From the NCBI GenBank assembly GCA_021904315.1, contig CM038923.1:9306038-9370037 (forward strand): a stretch of DNA of 64,000 nt. Reading direction: 5' to 3'. Numbering within the stretch: position 1 is the stretch's first letter; every line of letters begins with the position of its first letter. Below the pieces are notes generated by a model, which saw only the letters and a program-made list of their open reading frames with translations, made no database searches and had not been told where the DNA came from. The DNA comes from Sphagnum magellanicum (taxonomy: Eukaryota > Streptophyta > Sphagnopsida > Sphagnales > Sphagnaceae). This document shows, in pieces, positions 12,047-26,666 of this stretch. Made by a program: the position numbers and the translations under genes.

Positions 12047-13779
12047 AAAACCAAAACCTGGGATTAGGTGAGTAGAGAGCCAATAATACCATGTCTATTA
12101 TTATTCTAATACCTATAAAATCTTCTTACAAATTTGTCATCCATCTTAGGACCAAGAAGAAGCTGTAACAATGGATGATAAAACCATGATTCCTTTCTAA
12201 TCACTAAACTCCTCAATGAGCTTAGAATTCCATCCAATCTGAACACACACTGTATTGGACTAAAGAAGCGAGTTTGCAAAGTATTAAAAAAAAATTTTAA
12301 AAATCGTGGATTTAAAACAAAGTGTTATTGAATGAGATTTATACACAGGGTTTTTAAAAATAAAATAAAATAAAATAATAATAAAATTTGTGATATTGAA
12401 AAATTGGCGAAACTTTCCCAAATTTTAGCAAAATTAATGGAATTTACACTAGGAAAGAAAAAATTTCTTAAAGTGTTTTGGCAAAAATGACAAAAAGTTT
12501 GCCAAAAAGAGACACGGACTCGAACTATGATGCTTCGGCTAGTTCGGTGGTGGGGCAAGGAAAGTGGTCGGGTTAATAATAACTTTGCTTACAACTGAAT
12601 ATACCGGTCGGTCGGTTGGTCGTGGCACATTGGGCTAAAAAAATCGTTTTTAAAAAGCCCGCTTACTTACTTGCTTGCACCTTTGCTTGCACCTTTGCAC
12701 CCCTTGTTCGGTTATACTTGGCCTCTTTTCAAAATCTCGAAGATGGCGGGACGATGGCCTAAAAGGGAAGGGAAGGGAAGAATTCATGATAGTGTTCAAG
12801 TCGGAAAGGAAACGAAAGGAAGCGTGTCGGAACCATAAATGGATGTTACCCCCTTCCCCTTGTCTTATATACATAAGAAGAGTTTGGCTTGTGCCTTTAG
12901 CCCATTTTAAGTGTGAACTCATTCATTTTAGTAATTATTTATTTTTTTTGTAATTTAGTTGAATTTTTAATGATAAAAAATATGTATTCAAAAATTCAAA
13001 TTCTCCCACTAGCTAATTAAGTCTAAAAATTTTACAAAAAAAATAAATCACCTCTTTGGTAATTGAGAGCTTTCCCAACAATATATACCAAGAGCTCACA
13101 CCAAAATTTCCTTTTTTTTATATTAAATTTTTTGATTTTCTTTTTATTTTTTAAATTATAAAATTATTCAATATTTTTCAAAAACTCTTGGATCTCAGGT
13201 CTAAACATTACGGAAACCACCTTGGTACACCCTAATCATTTAGGGTTTTTTAATGGTACCAAGTGTGCGAGTAGGAGGGGCATCTTGGATTGAGAGAATT
13301 CTAATGTGACATACAAACTAGGTACCTTCCTTGATAAATATTTAAATTCAACTTGATATATATATATTTTTTAAAAATTTAAAATTTTAAAAATTTTAAA
13401 AAAATTTCTAATCACCAAACATACCTAAGTAGTAGTGACCCTACTTCCCCAAAGCCCTTAAATGATTTTTTTATTAAAAAAATTATTTTTTCATAAATTT
13501 TTATTTTTTTTCCCCCTTCATATTTGCTATGTACAAAGTTAGGTGACGTGCTCCTTGTACATCATCTTTGGCTGCCCAAAAACAATTTCACAAAAAGCCA
13601 AGGCAGTGGTGGTGGCAGGAATCCAATGCACTTTCAGCAGCTGCAAAAAACCTACTACTTTACATGCATCACACAGAACTCACAGAAATCAATCCCAGTG
13701 CAATTAATTACAACTGCTCAGATTCACACAATTGAGGGCCCAAAAAAAGCTTTTCATCATGTTCAGTACATTGTCCTTA

Positions 13780-14166
13780 GAGCATCTCCAACGGTGCTTA
13801 GTATGTGATCCTCCTGCATAGTGAAAATTGGATGAACAAATCCCAACATATGCTGGTTTGACTCAGGAAAATAGTTGGTTTTGGCTCAGCATAATTTCAC
13901 ACCTCGCTTGCCGTGGCTGGTGAAAGGCGCAACACTGCTGTGCACCTCCAGAAAAGAGTGTAATAAATATGATCTAACTGCTGCTCAGTGTTTCTGATTG
14001 GCCCATCATAATGATTGGTCCCGGTGGTTTGCTATTAGTAGTCCCCCCACCTATTTGCTGTGCCAGTTTCAGTTTTTTTGGTGGGGTTGCAAAAGAGTAC
14101 ATAACTAAACTTGAATGTGAAAAATATTTTCACAGGGTCACTTACTGAGCACCACTGGAGATGCTC
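13780..14166. mobile_element. PIF/Harbinger-type MITE, copy 1 (387 bp)
   Basis: Terminal inverted repeats GAGCATCTCCAACGGTGCTT at the left and, on the opposite strand, GAGCATCTCCAGTGGTGCTC at the right extend about 30 bases with few mismatches. The element is flanked by the 3-bp target duplication TTA (13777-13779 and 14167-14169), the hallmark of PIF/Harbinger elements. It has no coding capacity. The interior matches the copy at 46145-46477 in reverse orientation. Confidence 0.87.
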
Positions 14167-14169
14167 TTA

Positions 14170-17100
14170 ATCCATATTTTTGCTCCTATACATGCACATG
14201 AGTACACTATGCACATCCTTTCCATTATGCAATCCAAACATTCGATGGCTCAATGTGTGTGTGTGTGTGTGTTTTTCTTTTTTTGGAGCTCAAGTTTTTC
14301 ATTAAATTGCAAATTGGGCATTCATTAAAATGAAAAGATTTGTTTCTTTTTTTCTTCTATGAGATTGAGTTGGGAAATTTCTAATTTTGAAAACTACTTG
14401 TTAAGAACTTCCCTAGCAACTTGCTAATGCCTAGTAAAATCCGGTATAGTTAAAGAGAAAATTTAGTTAAACTTTTTTAATTGATGGGGAGTTAGTTTTT
14501 AATGTTTAGTAGCCTGGTTGGGTGTTAATAATTTATATATAAAGCTTTCAATTTTATCTATAGGGGTTCATCTCTTAATTTTTATCATGTTCACAATTGA
14601 ATTTGGTTGGGGTTTAGAACCCAATTTACTTTGACCAAAGGTATCCCAGCCCCGATAGTGCAAATTTCATATAGGAGAAAGCCCCAGGGAGGCTCATTCT
14701 CAAAATAAGGGGCCAAGGACAAGGTGAGAGCTGAGTTGAGCCCCGGGATTTTGGTTTGGGAATGTACTCCACCCACAGTCTTTAACCACGGTAACGTTGT
14801 AGGGGGAGGTTCCCATATGAGTGCATTCTCTTGAGGGAGGGGCACTCAAGGGCATGAGCGCGAGGTTTGTTTGTATCATAGATTTAAATGGAGGCCACAG
14901 TCCTAGGTTTAAACCCTAAATAGGGTTTAGAGGTTATTATTCCTAATTTTTAAAGATCTAGGTTTAGTGTTTGATGTTGAACCCCAATCCATCTACACCA
15001 TACCTCTCACTACAATGCCATCATTGTTTTCATTCAAACTAAATGTAATAATAATGAAGAAAATTTCTTGACTATCATTTCTTCCTATTGTAGCAAGTAG
15101 TTCGTAGCCATGTCATGAATAAAGAAGGGTTTGGGTACGCCTCTTGGAATGGGAGGAAGAAATCCATGCCACCTTTGTTGTTTTCATAAGGCATTATCAT
15201 CAAAACCCCTAGCATTTTGATTGAGTTGCATGAATTTATTTGTCTAAAACACCTTCAATGCTTTACATAAGCAAATTTGCATCCATAATTCGTGGTCTTT
15301 CTTCTCATTGTAATGCTTTCTATAAGTTGCATTTTTCAAATTTGTTTATTTTAAACAAGTTTGGAGAATTGGTAATAGAAGGCGTTGATATTTTCTATCT
15401 TGGGATTTTTATGGTCTTAAAGATTTTGCATTTGAGCTTTCCCACAAGGCAAGATGCTACGTATTTTTAATTTTCAATTTTTTTGAATACATGTTAGTAT
15501 TTTGTAAATTTGTAGTCAACATAAGAAAAACCCTAAATCATATGTGATCATTAACTAATATCGAATTGAATTCAAACAAGTTTCACTAGGAAGGCAAATT
15601 AGGAATTAATTCTTGCATTTTAATGAATAATATGTTTTAGTAAATTCAATTAAGAAAATCATTTGTTAAATTTTAAACCAATAAAAATGTCTGCAATCTA
15701 GAATAATGAATAAAGCTATGACGCATTTTGTGTTACATTTAGGTTTCACATTTCTTGTATACCAAAATTATTATTTAAATAACCATTTTTTGGTCACTCT
15801 TTTGTTTTGAAATCCTATTTCATTTTGAAATATTGGTTATCCATAATAAATAAAAAAAACAAAATTCAAATTTTTTTAAAACACACAATGTTATCATAAA
15901 GAAAGGTGAGAAACAACAATATTCTCATGAAGGGGTTCAAGAGGGGTTTAAGAAGAACTTTGAAAATGATCATCACCATCATCATTTTTGGTAAGAGCTT
16001 TTGAACTCATCACCATTGTTGTTTCCAACAACTATTCCTCAGTTCATCACTATCACCACATTAACAACCCCTATTGCTTCATCAATCATCACCATCATCA
16101 TTAAAGCTCATGTTCTTCAATTCATTGCCATTGCTACTTGTAGCAATAGCTTGTGAAAACTTTTTTTTTTTTTTTTCTTTTTCCCCCTTTCCATCTCTTT
16201 TTCTCTATCTCCTTCTTTATATGTGTTCATCATTGTTGTGCAAGAGGAGCTTGAATTGAAGAAAATAGACACCATCACCACCTATAAGAGGTCTAAGAAA
16301 AAGCCAAAAAGGCACGAGTTTTCTTTTATTTATTTTTAAAACTTTTTTTCCTTTTTTTCACTAGAAAAAAATTGTAAATGTACAATTGCAAATTTACTTA
16401 TAAAAGATAACATTTTAGTCTTATTTTTAAAAATGATGATTATTGAACCCAATGATAGTAGAAAATATTTTTGAGTAGTCAATTGTGTATTCTTGCACTA
16501 GTGTTGGTATGCCATTCAAATATGCCCTATTCTACAACTCATATTTCAACCTCTTTTATTTCTTGTTTGATCCCAAATGTACCTTCTACTACTTCTACTT
16601 CTTTTTTGATCTCAATTGGAACAAGGATATGTCTTCTATTTCCTTTTTTTATCCCACTTGTAATAAGGATTGTTTCTATTCCTTTTTCAAGACTATGGTA
16701 GTAGGGACTAGAATTTTTTGAAAAGATTGTAATTCCTCATATAAACTTTGTGATAGAGATGATGCATTTGGGAAAGCTCAAAGCTCTAATCTTTCACATG
16801 CTCCAAATTTGCTCTTATTTTAGGATTCTCAAGCTTTATAAGAATTTGCCCTTGCATTGTTGTTGCCAAATGATTTTTGGTGAAAAAAATGCATTGCTAT
16901 GAATTGTGTTAGGAAATTCCTCAATGAATATCCTTGGTTTTTGTGCCATTGGTGTCCAAAGATGTGTCTAATTGTTCCAATTCAGCTGGCTATTGCTTTG
17001 GCATTTAGCCCAAAATTGAATGGTTTATTCTTTTAATATGCACAAGGGATCAAATTTCCAATCACTTGTATGTTGTTTTTTTTTACACAAAGAGGCTATT

Positions 17101-17839
17101 TTTGGTCACTTGTTTATAGTTTTATGTGCCCAAGGCCTCAAATTTTAGTTTGCCTCAATGTTATAATTTGATGTCACCTTGGACCCCCCATTATCAAACA
17201 AAAAAATACACAAAATTGATCACAATTGGGCGGGCTCCAAAATGCCCCATTTTAAAGGTAGAGTGTTCTGCCCTATTCCCAAACACTGAATGTCCCAAAT
17301 GGGATTCTAAACCCTAAAATTTCCAAACACTATATTTTTGGTTGAATGTTCATTCATGGGCAACTTTTTGAGCGGTCATCCGAATAGAGCAGACTTACAT
17401 GGGTTTCTTAATTCACTAAGTCGTTGTTCAATCACCGCCCACCGCTTGGTGATGGGGCATTTTACCCTAGACTCCCAACTAGAGTTTATCTTTGGGTAGC
17501 ACATGTATACAAGGTACCCTTGTAGGAAGACCCCCATTGTAACTAAAGGTTGAAGAACAATTTCAAACTGCCCTTGAGATGCGTCTAGATGGGGGAGAGA
17601 CTACCTTAGTACCTTGACCAGTTCGACACTAATTATATCATTTTTAGAAAATGTTGAAATCCTCGAAAATTATTTCTTCCAAATCAAAAAAATATTGTGA
17701 AGGAAAATAGTGAATATTTAGGAATATTAAATTTTTTGAAATTAATTTAATGTTTCAAAATTAATTAATTAATTATTGGACGGACATGTGTTGAACTGGG
17801 AATGAAAATTTTACAAAACGAAATAACTGGGACCCAAAC
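14170..17839. other. Intergenic spacer
   Basis: No gene or element could be supported. It contains a TG microsatellite (14254-14272), CACCAT/CATCAT-rich patches (15970-16100) and long A/T runs. The minus frame at 14591-14845 has a more protein-like composition but matches no family I know and has no second exon. Confidence 0.55.
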
Positions 17840-18125
17840 TAGTTTTCCCACCAATTTTGGTAGTAAACTGAGTTTCATCCTGTCTTTCCTTTTTCATGAG
17901 CGCCTCCACTCCTCCTGCTGTCTAAATTTTCGCTGCTGCTCTTATCTTGACAATGACTACAATTATTCTCAGACCTTGTGCATTAAATGCTGAGTTTCAG
18001 TGATTCATACTGAGATTTAATAAAAATTTCCTTACTTTGCAGATACCACGGAAAGAGGGGATAGGGGGGTGAAAGCAAGCAGGCCCACAGACAGGGTGAA
18101 GCCAGGGTGACTTTACAGATAAAAA
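17840..18125 (-). repeat. Dispersed repeat R2, copy A
   Basis: The reverse complement of this segment aligns along most of its length with 36960-37225. Shared blocks include CATTTAATGCACAAGGT, GGATGAAACTCAGTTTACTA, ATTAAATCTCAGTATGAA and CTTCACCCTGTCT. The two copies differ by scattered substitutions and short gaps. Family unknown; no open frame is conserved. Confidence 0.75.
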
Positions 18126-21100
18126 GTAATTGTCTCATTCTTGTCTTAAATGATGGAACTTTCTCAATTTAGTCTCTCAGGTTGCAACGAGTGTTGTGTG
18201 ATTCTTCTTTTCGAACAAGATCTTTGGAAAGTTTTGATTCTTTAAAAAAAATTTGAGGTTCTTCAGGTGTGGGTTTTCTTCCCATTTTGAAACCTCGCAA
18301 TTCTGGTTGTTACGATTCTTTTTCAAATGCAAGAACCTTTGGGCTCGGTTCAAAAGAGGGTCCACTTCCATGTAAACATTACACACTTTTTTATGCTAGA
18401 TTATTGTATATATAGAAATTTTAATATCAAATTAAAATTGGGGTCTACATAGATATGAATTTCAATAATAAATAAAAATTAAATATTTAAGTTCAAAGTT
18501 GAGCCTACTTATCAACTTTTCAAAAAAATAAAAGAAATCAACTTGCGTATTGAAAAAAGAAAACTTGCCCCTCTTTTAAAGAGTGTTTTTTCGCAGTTCC
18601 GGTTTCAAGTGTAGATCTAGCAAAAAATTAATTACCACATTCAATGACCAAATTTTCTAACATTTTAAGAATATTACTCAAAGAAATTATAACATCCATT
18701 TTTTTCAAAAAAGTTTAACCCTAGAATTGTCCAAGATAAGGGTCTAAGGTTAACCCCACCTTGAACCCAAAATCCATACGATTTAATAAAAGCTAAAAAC
18801 TATTGACTTGAGGATTAATTAGATTAAAAAATTGGACCCAACTCTGAAATCAAAGGATCTTCCATTTTACAAATAATCTAAAAATTGAACACAATAATTT
18901 CTTATAAAACCCAAGAACCGACCAACACTCTTTCACCTCATAATACTACTACATATGTTATTTTAATGAATTTTCAATGAAAAACATTATTCAATATTAA
19001 AAATAAAATTTTCATCATAGGTCAAAAAAATTCTACAGAAATCAACTCTGTGTGCACCCTTCACTCATCGAACCTTTCCAATGGTACCAAGAACTGTGTC
19101 AAGAACCATCGCCATACAAGAAATCTCAACATGACAAACAAAACAAAACAAACAAACAACCTTCTTTCATAGACAAAGATAAACATGCGCCTTGTGCTTT
19201 ATGATGATGAGTAAAGCTTTATGATGGGTGGGTTGCACGACCAAACCCAATTACACCCAATTGAATTGCACTCAATTTCACCCACCTACATAAGGCCAAT
19301 TTGGTAAGCCTATTAGGTATGGAGTTTTCATTTGGTACCACATGTTGAGGAATGTTGTTCACTTGGTGTTTACTTTGACATATGAGTTCATATGTTTTTG
19401 TTTTTGGGGGAGAACCTCACTAAACATTTCCTATTTTAATTGTTGTTGGTTTCAATTTGCTAATAACGGCCGGGGGGGGTAGAGTCATTTTGCAATGACC
19501 ACTACTACTACTACTACTACCTAGGTTAATTTATGTTTTTAGTTGCTTGAGATATTTTATGATAGCTTTTAAATGGTTTGTTGATCGAGAATTTTCATGT
19601 GAATTTGAATGAGGTTTGAATCATATAATTATAAGGCCCACTTTACGCAAGGAGTCAAGGCCAATCTTCAACTCAAATCAAGCATTCCTATTGGTGCAAA
19701 AGTTGAAATTAGCCCCCCCCCCAAGGGCTTTACACTAAGAGTCAAGGATGAAATAGAAAATTATTAGGTCACCTCTTAGGACTCCTTTTTAGAAAGTCAT
19801 TTTGTGAGGTGACCTAAGAGTTTTAGCATTTGGATCAACTTTGCTTCTCTTCGAAGATGATGCCCATTTTCAAAGTTCCTCACATTCACATTGCTTCATT
19901 TTGAACCAACTTTTAAACTAGAGTTCTTTTTAATCCATACCTTGAGAACTTGCTTGTTCCGAATTCCAAATAAAAATGCATGGTTCAAGGGGATGTCAGA
20001 AATCTTTTTTCGACTAATAAACTTTAGATCCATTTAACCTTGGGTAACCCTAAAACCCTAATGAGCTCAATTGTAGCCTTGCTATCTCACATCATCCTTC
20101 CATTTGATTTTGGTTGAAATTGAAACCAAAGTGTGTAAAATTTGAATTCAATTGTTGGTTTTGTACTCTTATTGATGGATGAATAGATGGGTCCAAATTT
20201 TCACTAACACTTCAAATAAAGGTAAAAAGAATAATGGATGTAGAAAAGGGTTAGGCTCTTAGAGGGGGGTCAAAGGCATGAATAAAATATCACTATGAGC
20301 TCTAATTGGGATGAAGATATATTGGGCCACTCCTAGTTGTTCATAGCTTGAGTGCCTAATTTGGGTAATATGTATCACACAACCATAGAGAAAATGGATC
20401 TTGGATGAAGACCCATTCAAGTGGTTCTAATTAATAAACTAAATGTTTCCTTTGATAGTAAAAGTTATTTGTAAAATTTGAAATATAATCTCTCAATTAG
20501 GGCCACTACACTTCCTAAATAGTTTACTTTTAAAATCTCCATTTTGTGAAAAAAAAGGAAAAATCTATATTGAAAACCTCTTTGGATGCACAATAACCTT
20601 GGAAATTGATAGTCCACACATTTGGGGGTCTCTCTTTGTAACTATATGGGAAATGCAATTTGGGAGAGAGAGAGAGAGAGGTGGTTCATTTTGGCTTTCT
20701 TGCAAATTTGTTAGATTTGTTAAAATTCTTGCTAGGATAGTTCGAGGGAATTATATGCCAGTTTTTTTTAATATATAATTTGGGCAGAAATGAAAACAAA
20801 TGAAAAGGGCACGGCGGAGGGGATCACACCCCATGAGTTAGCCTTAAAAAAAGGTCATTTCTTGCCCTCAAAACAATAAGAGTGTATAAAAGATAATGAT
20901 TTTTTTTTTTCCATGTTATATTTAATTTGGAAAACTCATCAAGTCATTCATAGTATGGGACAAGTATTTTTATTTTTTAAAAAAAATTTCACAAAAGTGG
21001 AAAATGTTTTTTTTGGTTTTTTTTAAATAAAAAATGATGAAACATTGATGATAGTTGAAAATGATTATAAAGATGCTATTGGCCACAAGTGGATGAAATA

Positions 21101-24100
21101 TGAGCACATCAATAATCACATAAAACTTGAATGGACATTGATTATGGACAAAATTTGGTAAAATCTTAAATGACAAGGGAAAAAATTGTGACCATATTAT
21201 GAAACCTTCATGACATGAATGAAGCTATATGTTCATGGATGAAAATGCGATTGAATTTCATTTAGCCGGCCAATAACATCCGTGGGGTTAAAAAGGTTAA
21301 AAACTTCACCTAATTTTATTAAAAGTCATCAATTGTTTCTTTCATTATATGGGCAAATTTCATCTACATAAAAAGTTTGATTAAATCATCCAAATGGGTC
21401 ATGTCTCTTCCATGTCATTTATGTTTTATTATATTGTTGCATTTGTTTGACAAATTTCATTAAAATGTACAATTTCATTAATGTATCAAATACATCCCTT
21501 ATTCTCATAATCGATGGCTCGATATATAATCCTTACCCTACACATAAAAGGCTCTTTGAGAAATTTCCTAGTGTACTTTGGAGTACACCTCTTATATTTG
21601 TGAGTGAGTGTTGCTTCCTCAAAGAAAAAAAAGAGCATTATTTATTTGCCTTATCTTAGGCCCCCTTATTTTTGAGAAATGCCATAATGTGTTCTCAAGT
21701 AGTTCACACATATTGTCCAAAGAGAAAATCAAACTTGGAATATTGAAGGAAAACTAAGCTAAATTATTAACTTGCCATTGAGTGAATGAGTGTGTGTGTG
21801 TGTGTGTGTGTGTTTTTTGTTGTTGTTTTTGAGTTTGAAAAAAACTTTGATTGATAGCTTATGAGTGAGTATATACGGATAGAGAATTTTAAGCTTGAAT
21901 TGTGACCTAAAATTTAATGGGTTGATTCTACCAACATTCATCATCCTCCAAACACAACCCCCAAATTGATTGGTAGAATCATTTTTCAGTTGGGTTTTGT
22001 AGCTTGTGTTGCCAAGGACTAAACCATTGTTGGTCGGTTATTGATTTTTTTTTTTCCCGTATAACCAATTAAATTGATAATTGCTTTGTATTGAAATTTC
22101 AAAATGTAGTAACCTACCTAGATGATTGGATTATCATCTAAGTAGGTTATTAGTCTTTAAATCTTAATATAAAAAAATTTTAAATAGAAAAAATAATGAT
22201 TCTTTTTTTTAAAGAAACCATATAACTAGTGTTAAGGGATGATTATTGCCCATTTTTTGGAAAACTAATTGAACATTCAATTTTTTTATTTTTTTTTTAT
22301 ATTGATAATTTATGTAGTCTCAAAAGAAAACCTATTAGTTGGTTATTAAAAAAATCCAATAATTGGCCAACATTGGACTAAACCCCAACTTAGTCTATAA
22401 TTGGGTTGAAGTTGTGTTGGTCAATTAACTAGTTCTAGGGGTCTCCTCAATTCTAGTTCCTAATATTTTTTAATGTATTAATCCTATTTGGTTCTAATTC
22501 CTTTTTATTTCAAATATGGGACCAATTTTGATTCCAGTTTTTTTCTTAAATTTTAAAAAAAAAGGTTAGACTAGTTCTAGTTCTCAATTAAATAATCCCT
22601 GGTTTCAAATAATCTCTAATTCTGGTTCCAACATCCAAAATATCAAAATAGACCATAAAAAAATTATTAAAAAAAAAAACTTAAACTTTATCCCAAGGAA
22701 AAAAGATTATTAAAATGTTTCAAAAATTCTAAACTAATACAAACTAGCCTATTTGAAACCCTAATCTACACCAAATGTCTCTAAAAGATAGTAACTTTAA
22801 AATGAAAAAAACTCATTGCCATGTGATTCCATGTCTAGGGTTTCCAAAATCGTAGCTATCACCTTGAATGGTCTCTTGCCATCCATGAAGGCCTCTGGGG
22901 GTGGTTCCATAACTAACCTCCTTTTGATCCAATTTTAATTCTAAGGCCTAATTAGTATTGTGATTAATTATGTGTAGCTATTTGGACATTATCTATTCTT
23001 TAATTAAGGCTTGCCATTCAAGTTTTCACTAGGTTTTTGGTTTTTTCTTTTCCCTTCTGTTTTATTAAAATTATTTATTTTGATTTGGGCTTGGTTTGGT
23101 CTCGAATGTAAACTTGGGGTAGTATAGTATGACTAATTATCACATTTAAATTCATTGTTAAATATTTACCCTTTTTCCTATTTATAAAAAATAAACATTG
23201 AATGGTATATATATTGAGGTGAACATATGAATGTCACACATGGACGAATCATTGTGACAACCAATTGCTAGCCAACAACGGCGCCAACGAATCATTTTGG
23301 ATAGACAATAAGAAATTGACCTACCATGCAAGGACTCAAAGCATATTCTAGTCACTCTAATGTAGAACATAATTGACACTACGTTAAAAGAATGGTGTTA
23401 AAAGAAAACAAACACACACACACACACACACATATATATGAGAAAATGAAGCTTATTTGTTGAGTCTCTTTGATCAAAATTTTCATCCAAATCAATGCCT
23501 AGTGAAATACTTGGGCTAAAATGAATATTTTATTTTGTGGACAAAAAATTGTCAAAAAACTTGTGGGTACCCAATGTTCCAAGTGAGAATAATGGGTTTT
23601 TTAAAAATATATATATATTTTTTTAGGTCATGTTTTGAGGTGTTTATTGGTTAGAGTCCATAATCTAGCATGGGCCTTGAGAGATCACATAACAATACAT
23701 AAAAATAGTACAAACAATTGCCTTGGCTATCATTCCAATAAACTCGGTGAAAAATATGACATGCAAATGACCTTGAAATTTCTCACTAGGTATATATGTA
23801 TGATATTATTACACACTAGATACTACTACAACATTACCTTCCTACTCCTACCACCCTACTACTACTACTACTCCTCCTCCTATCATCATGATGCAATGAA
23901 TTTTTTTATTATAATGAATTTCATAATAAGTTTAGCATTTGTTCAACTTTGGACACAATCTCTTTAGTTGTGCATCCATTTCCAATCAATGATTTTTTTG
24001 TTTCAAAATGTGTTTATGTTTTTTGTGTTTGCTTGATGTTTATTTGCTTGTTGTTCTAGTGCTTGGCTCCTTGCTCTTCAATTTGCTCTCAACACACTAA

Positions 24101-26666
24101 TGCACCGAAACAACAATCAACCGAGAATATGCATGTGGGATCACAATGTTCAAAGTCATTAGATGTAGTTCAATATTGAAAAAATTGAAGTCCAACAAGC
24201 ATTTTTGTCCAAATGTTTTTAACAAGATGTTAGAAGACAAATAGTTTTGTGAGCACGTCTCTAATAAATTCTCTCTCAAATGAGCTTTTTGATGGAACCT
24301 AGTGATTTGCCAAAAAAATAGAAAAAAATAACGTGGAAACGATGACAATGCAAGAATGCTATATATTCTTCCTCTTATGGATGCTCATATGTTTTTTTTT
24401 AAAAAAACAAGCTTTTCGAAAGCATGTAGCTCTTGAAGGGACCCATGTTTGTGAGAGACAAAAAAAAGTGTACATAACTTTCTAGTAGCACTTTTGAAGG
24501 GACCCATGTTTGTGGGTAAGCAAAATGAAGGCAACATTTTATGGATGTTTTGTATGTTGTTGTTTATTACTAGGTGGTTGTTTCGTGACTTCCAAGTTGT
24601 TGTCCAATTTTCAATATATGGTTGGATATATACCTAGGGTCTCAAAAGGTGCAAAGAAAGCAATTTCATGAGTTTGTTTGTTTCACTTTCTCCATTTGTT
24701 TTCTTTCTTTCTTTGTTTCTTTTGGATTGCAAATCCTTGCTTGCAAGGTTTTTTCGAGAGGTAAGGCAATCTATTGATGGTTTCAATGAGGCATTTGTTG
24801 CAACTTGCAAACTCCTTCACCCCCACCCCCACCACCCCCAAATCAACTTGGGTTTTACAAGGCAAGCTTGTAAGTCTACAATGGAAATGCTTTTAACAAT
24901 AGTTCCATTATTGGCTTGCATACCATAATTCAATTGAAATATAATATTTAAATGCCAATTTGGACCAATAAATGTACACAAGATCCAATGATTGTAAAAG
25001 ACATTGCACATTAAATGATTGCTCTCAATTGGTTGGTTATAATGATTATTAGCCTTGATAGTTTAATTTAAATAGTTTAATTTCATATATTATCTCATTT
25101 TTCACATTGTTTATGGGTGGGGATTGGGAAAGAATTGTACACCATGTTGAATGTGATGAACCTTTAGAGACCCAAACTAAGGGTATGGGTGAAGTTGCTC
25201 TAAATTAATTTATGGTAGTTGTGCTCATTTTATGCCTAATGATTATAATTTTTAAATCAAACACATAGCTCTTAACAATGGGAATACTTTGGAAAACTTG
25301 ATGGAAAGGCATGAATTTGTTCAAACATTTGAAGTCCACCATGTATTTTAGGTAGAATTGTTCATGGACCTTTAGTTTTGAGTTATCATCAATTCGATAT
25401 ATCAAATCTTTTTATGCATATTGGTCCATTATTTATACAAAATGTCACATTATTGATAGATATTCTTTTTTTTTTTTAAAGCCCAATATTTGTTGGAAGG
25501 TGAATTTGATGATTAATATATACAAGACATGGAAGAAATACCTTTTGATGAGGTTGGTTTGACATTTATCTTTGCATTTGATTAAGTGTTTGAAGTACTT
25601 TGTCTATAAATGTTTTACATGTTTTTTTTCATATTTTATTTGATGAAGATGTAATAATGTAATAACTAAGATTGTGTTATAATTAATTATGAATTTATGT
25701 TGTTAGAAGTAGGTTAAATTGTGGGGGTGTTATTCATGTATAACATTGAAAAAACATGGCACAATTTTCATTGTATTTAATGTTTTGACAATTTTAACAT
25801 TTACCTTGACTTGCCAAATAATATTGAAATTAATTCTCTAATCAAATGTATTGCAAAAGACTATATTAAACCTTAGGGTGCTCCATACCTCCTCATGCAA
25901 AAACAACAAAGTCACATGAGAATATTAAGATAAAATTAGGCGTTTCATGTTCATCTCTTGATCACATCAACTACACACACCAAACAAGAAAATGATTCAC
26001 ATAATCAAAACCAAAAATGGAAATCAAACTCTCAAAGTGAGAATGCATTTAAGGATCTTATGAGATTTGATTTTGTACTCACAAATTTGGGATTGTGTTC
26101 GAAAGCATCCCATGTCTCAACCTTCTTCCCAAATTGTTTTTTTTTTGTATGTTCCCGCAACTTTAGTCATGAACCCAACACTAAGGTTACAACATTTCTT
26201 CCCCCATTTTGCCAAAAAAACATTAGTGCCCTTATTGACATTATGAAGTTTTACTTGTACTCTCCATGTCTAAACCCTCATAGTTGAAACTAAAACTCCA
26301 ATTTTGTTTTCAACCCGATGTCGTGTTATTCATGCCTTTGTTGCAACTCGGGGACAAGAATTGCAACATATTTGTGTATATATCCAAATGGTAAATCTTG
26401 TGTTAAGAGGTAAAAATACATACCCGTACCCTATAAATTCTAGTTGCTTAAACTTATCCTTACCTAGATTTGAAGAAATTGTAAAGCCTACATGGCTTTT
26501 ACCCTTACTCAAATTGCAAAAAAATTGAACCTTTTATACCAACCTTTTTTTGGTGTGAAATTTAGAAAAAAAGATTTGTCACAAATTCAATGATTTATTT
26601 TTTAAATCACCAAAAATTGAAACATATTTGTTTAAATCTAGAAAAAAATACCATATTTATATATGT
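18126..26666. other. Gene-free AT-rich region
   Basis: No gene could be supported in about 8.5 kb. Visible items are an ACT microsatellite (19500-19520), a GA run (20662-20680), TG (21790-21812) and CA (23412-23432) microsatellites, and a short direct duplication with TTGAAGGGACCCATGTTTGT at about 24433 and again about 62 bases later. Frames in this stretch are short and lack recognisable motifs. Confidence 0.55.

Larger units (their letters stand above)
11101..13779. other. AT-rich intergenic spacer
   Basis: No gene is seen. It contains an R1 repeat copy (11778-11962), a 49-base A run (11996-12044) immediately after that copy, several imperfect short repeats such as GGTC near 12605 and CTTGCACCTTTG near 12675, and long A/T runs. 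Confidence 0.6.
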
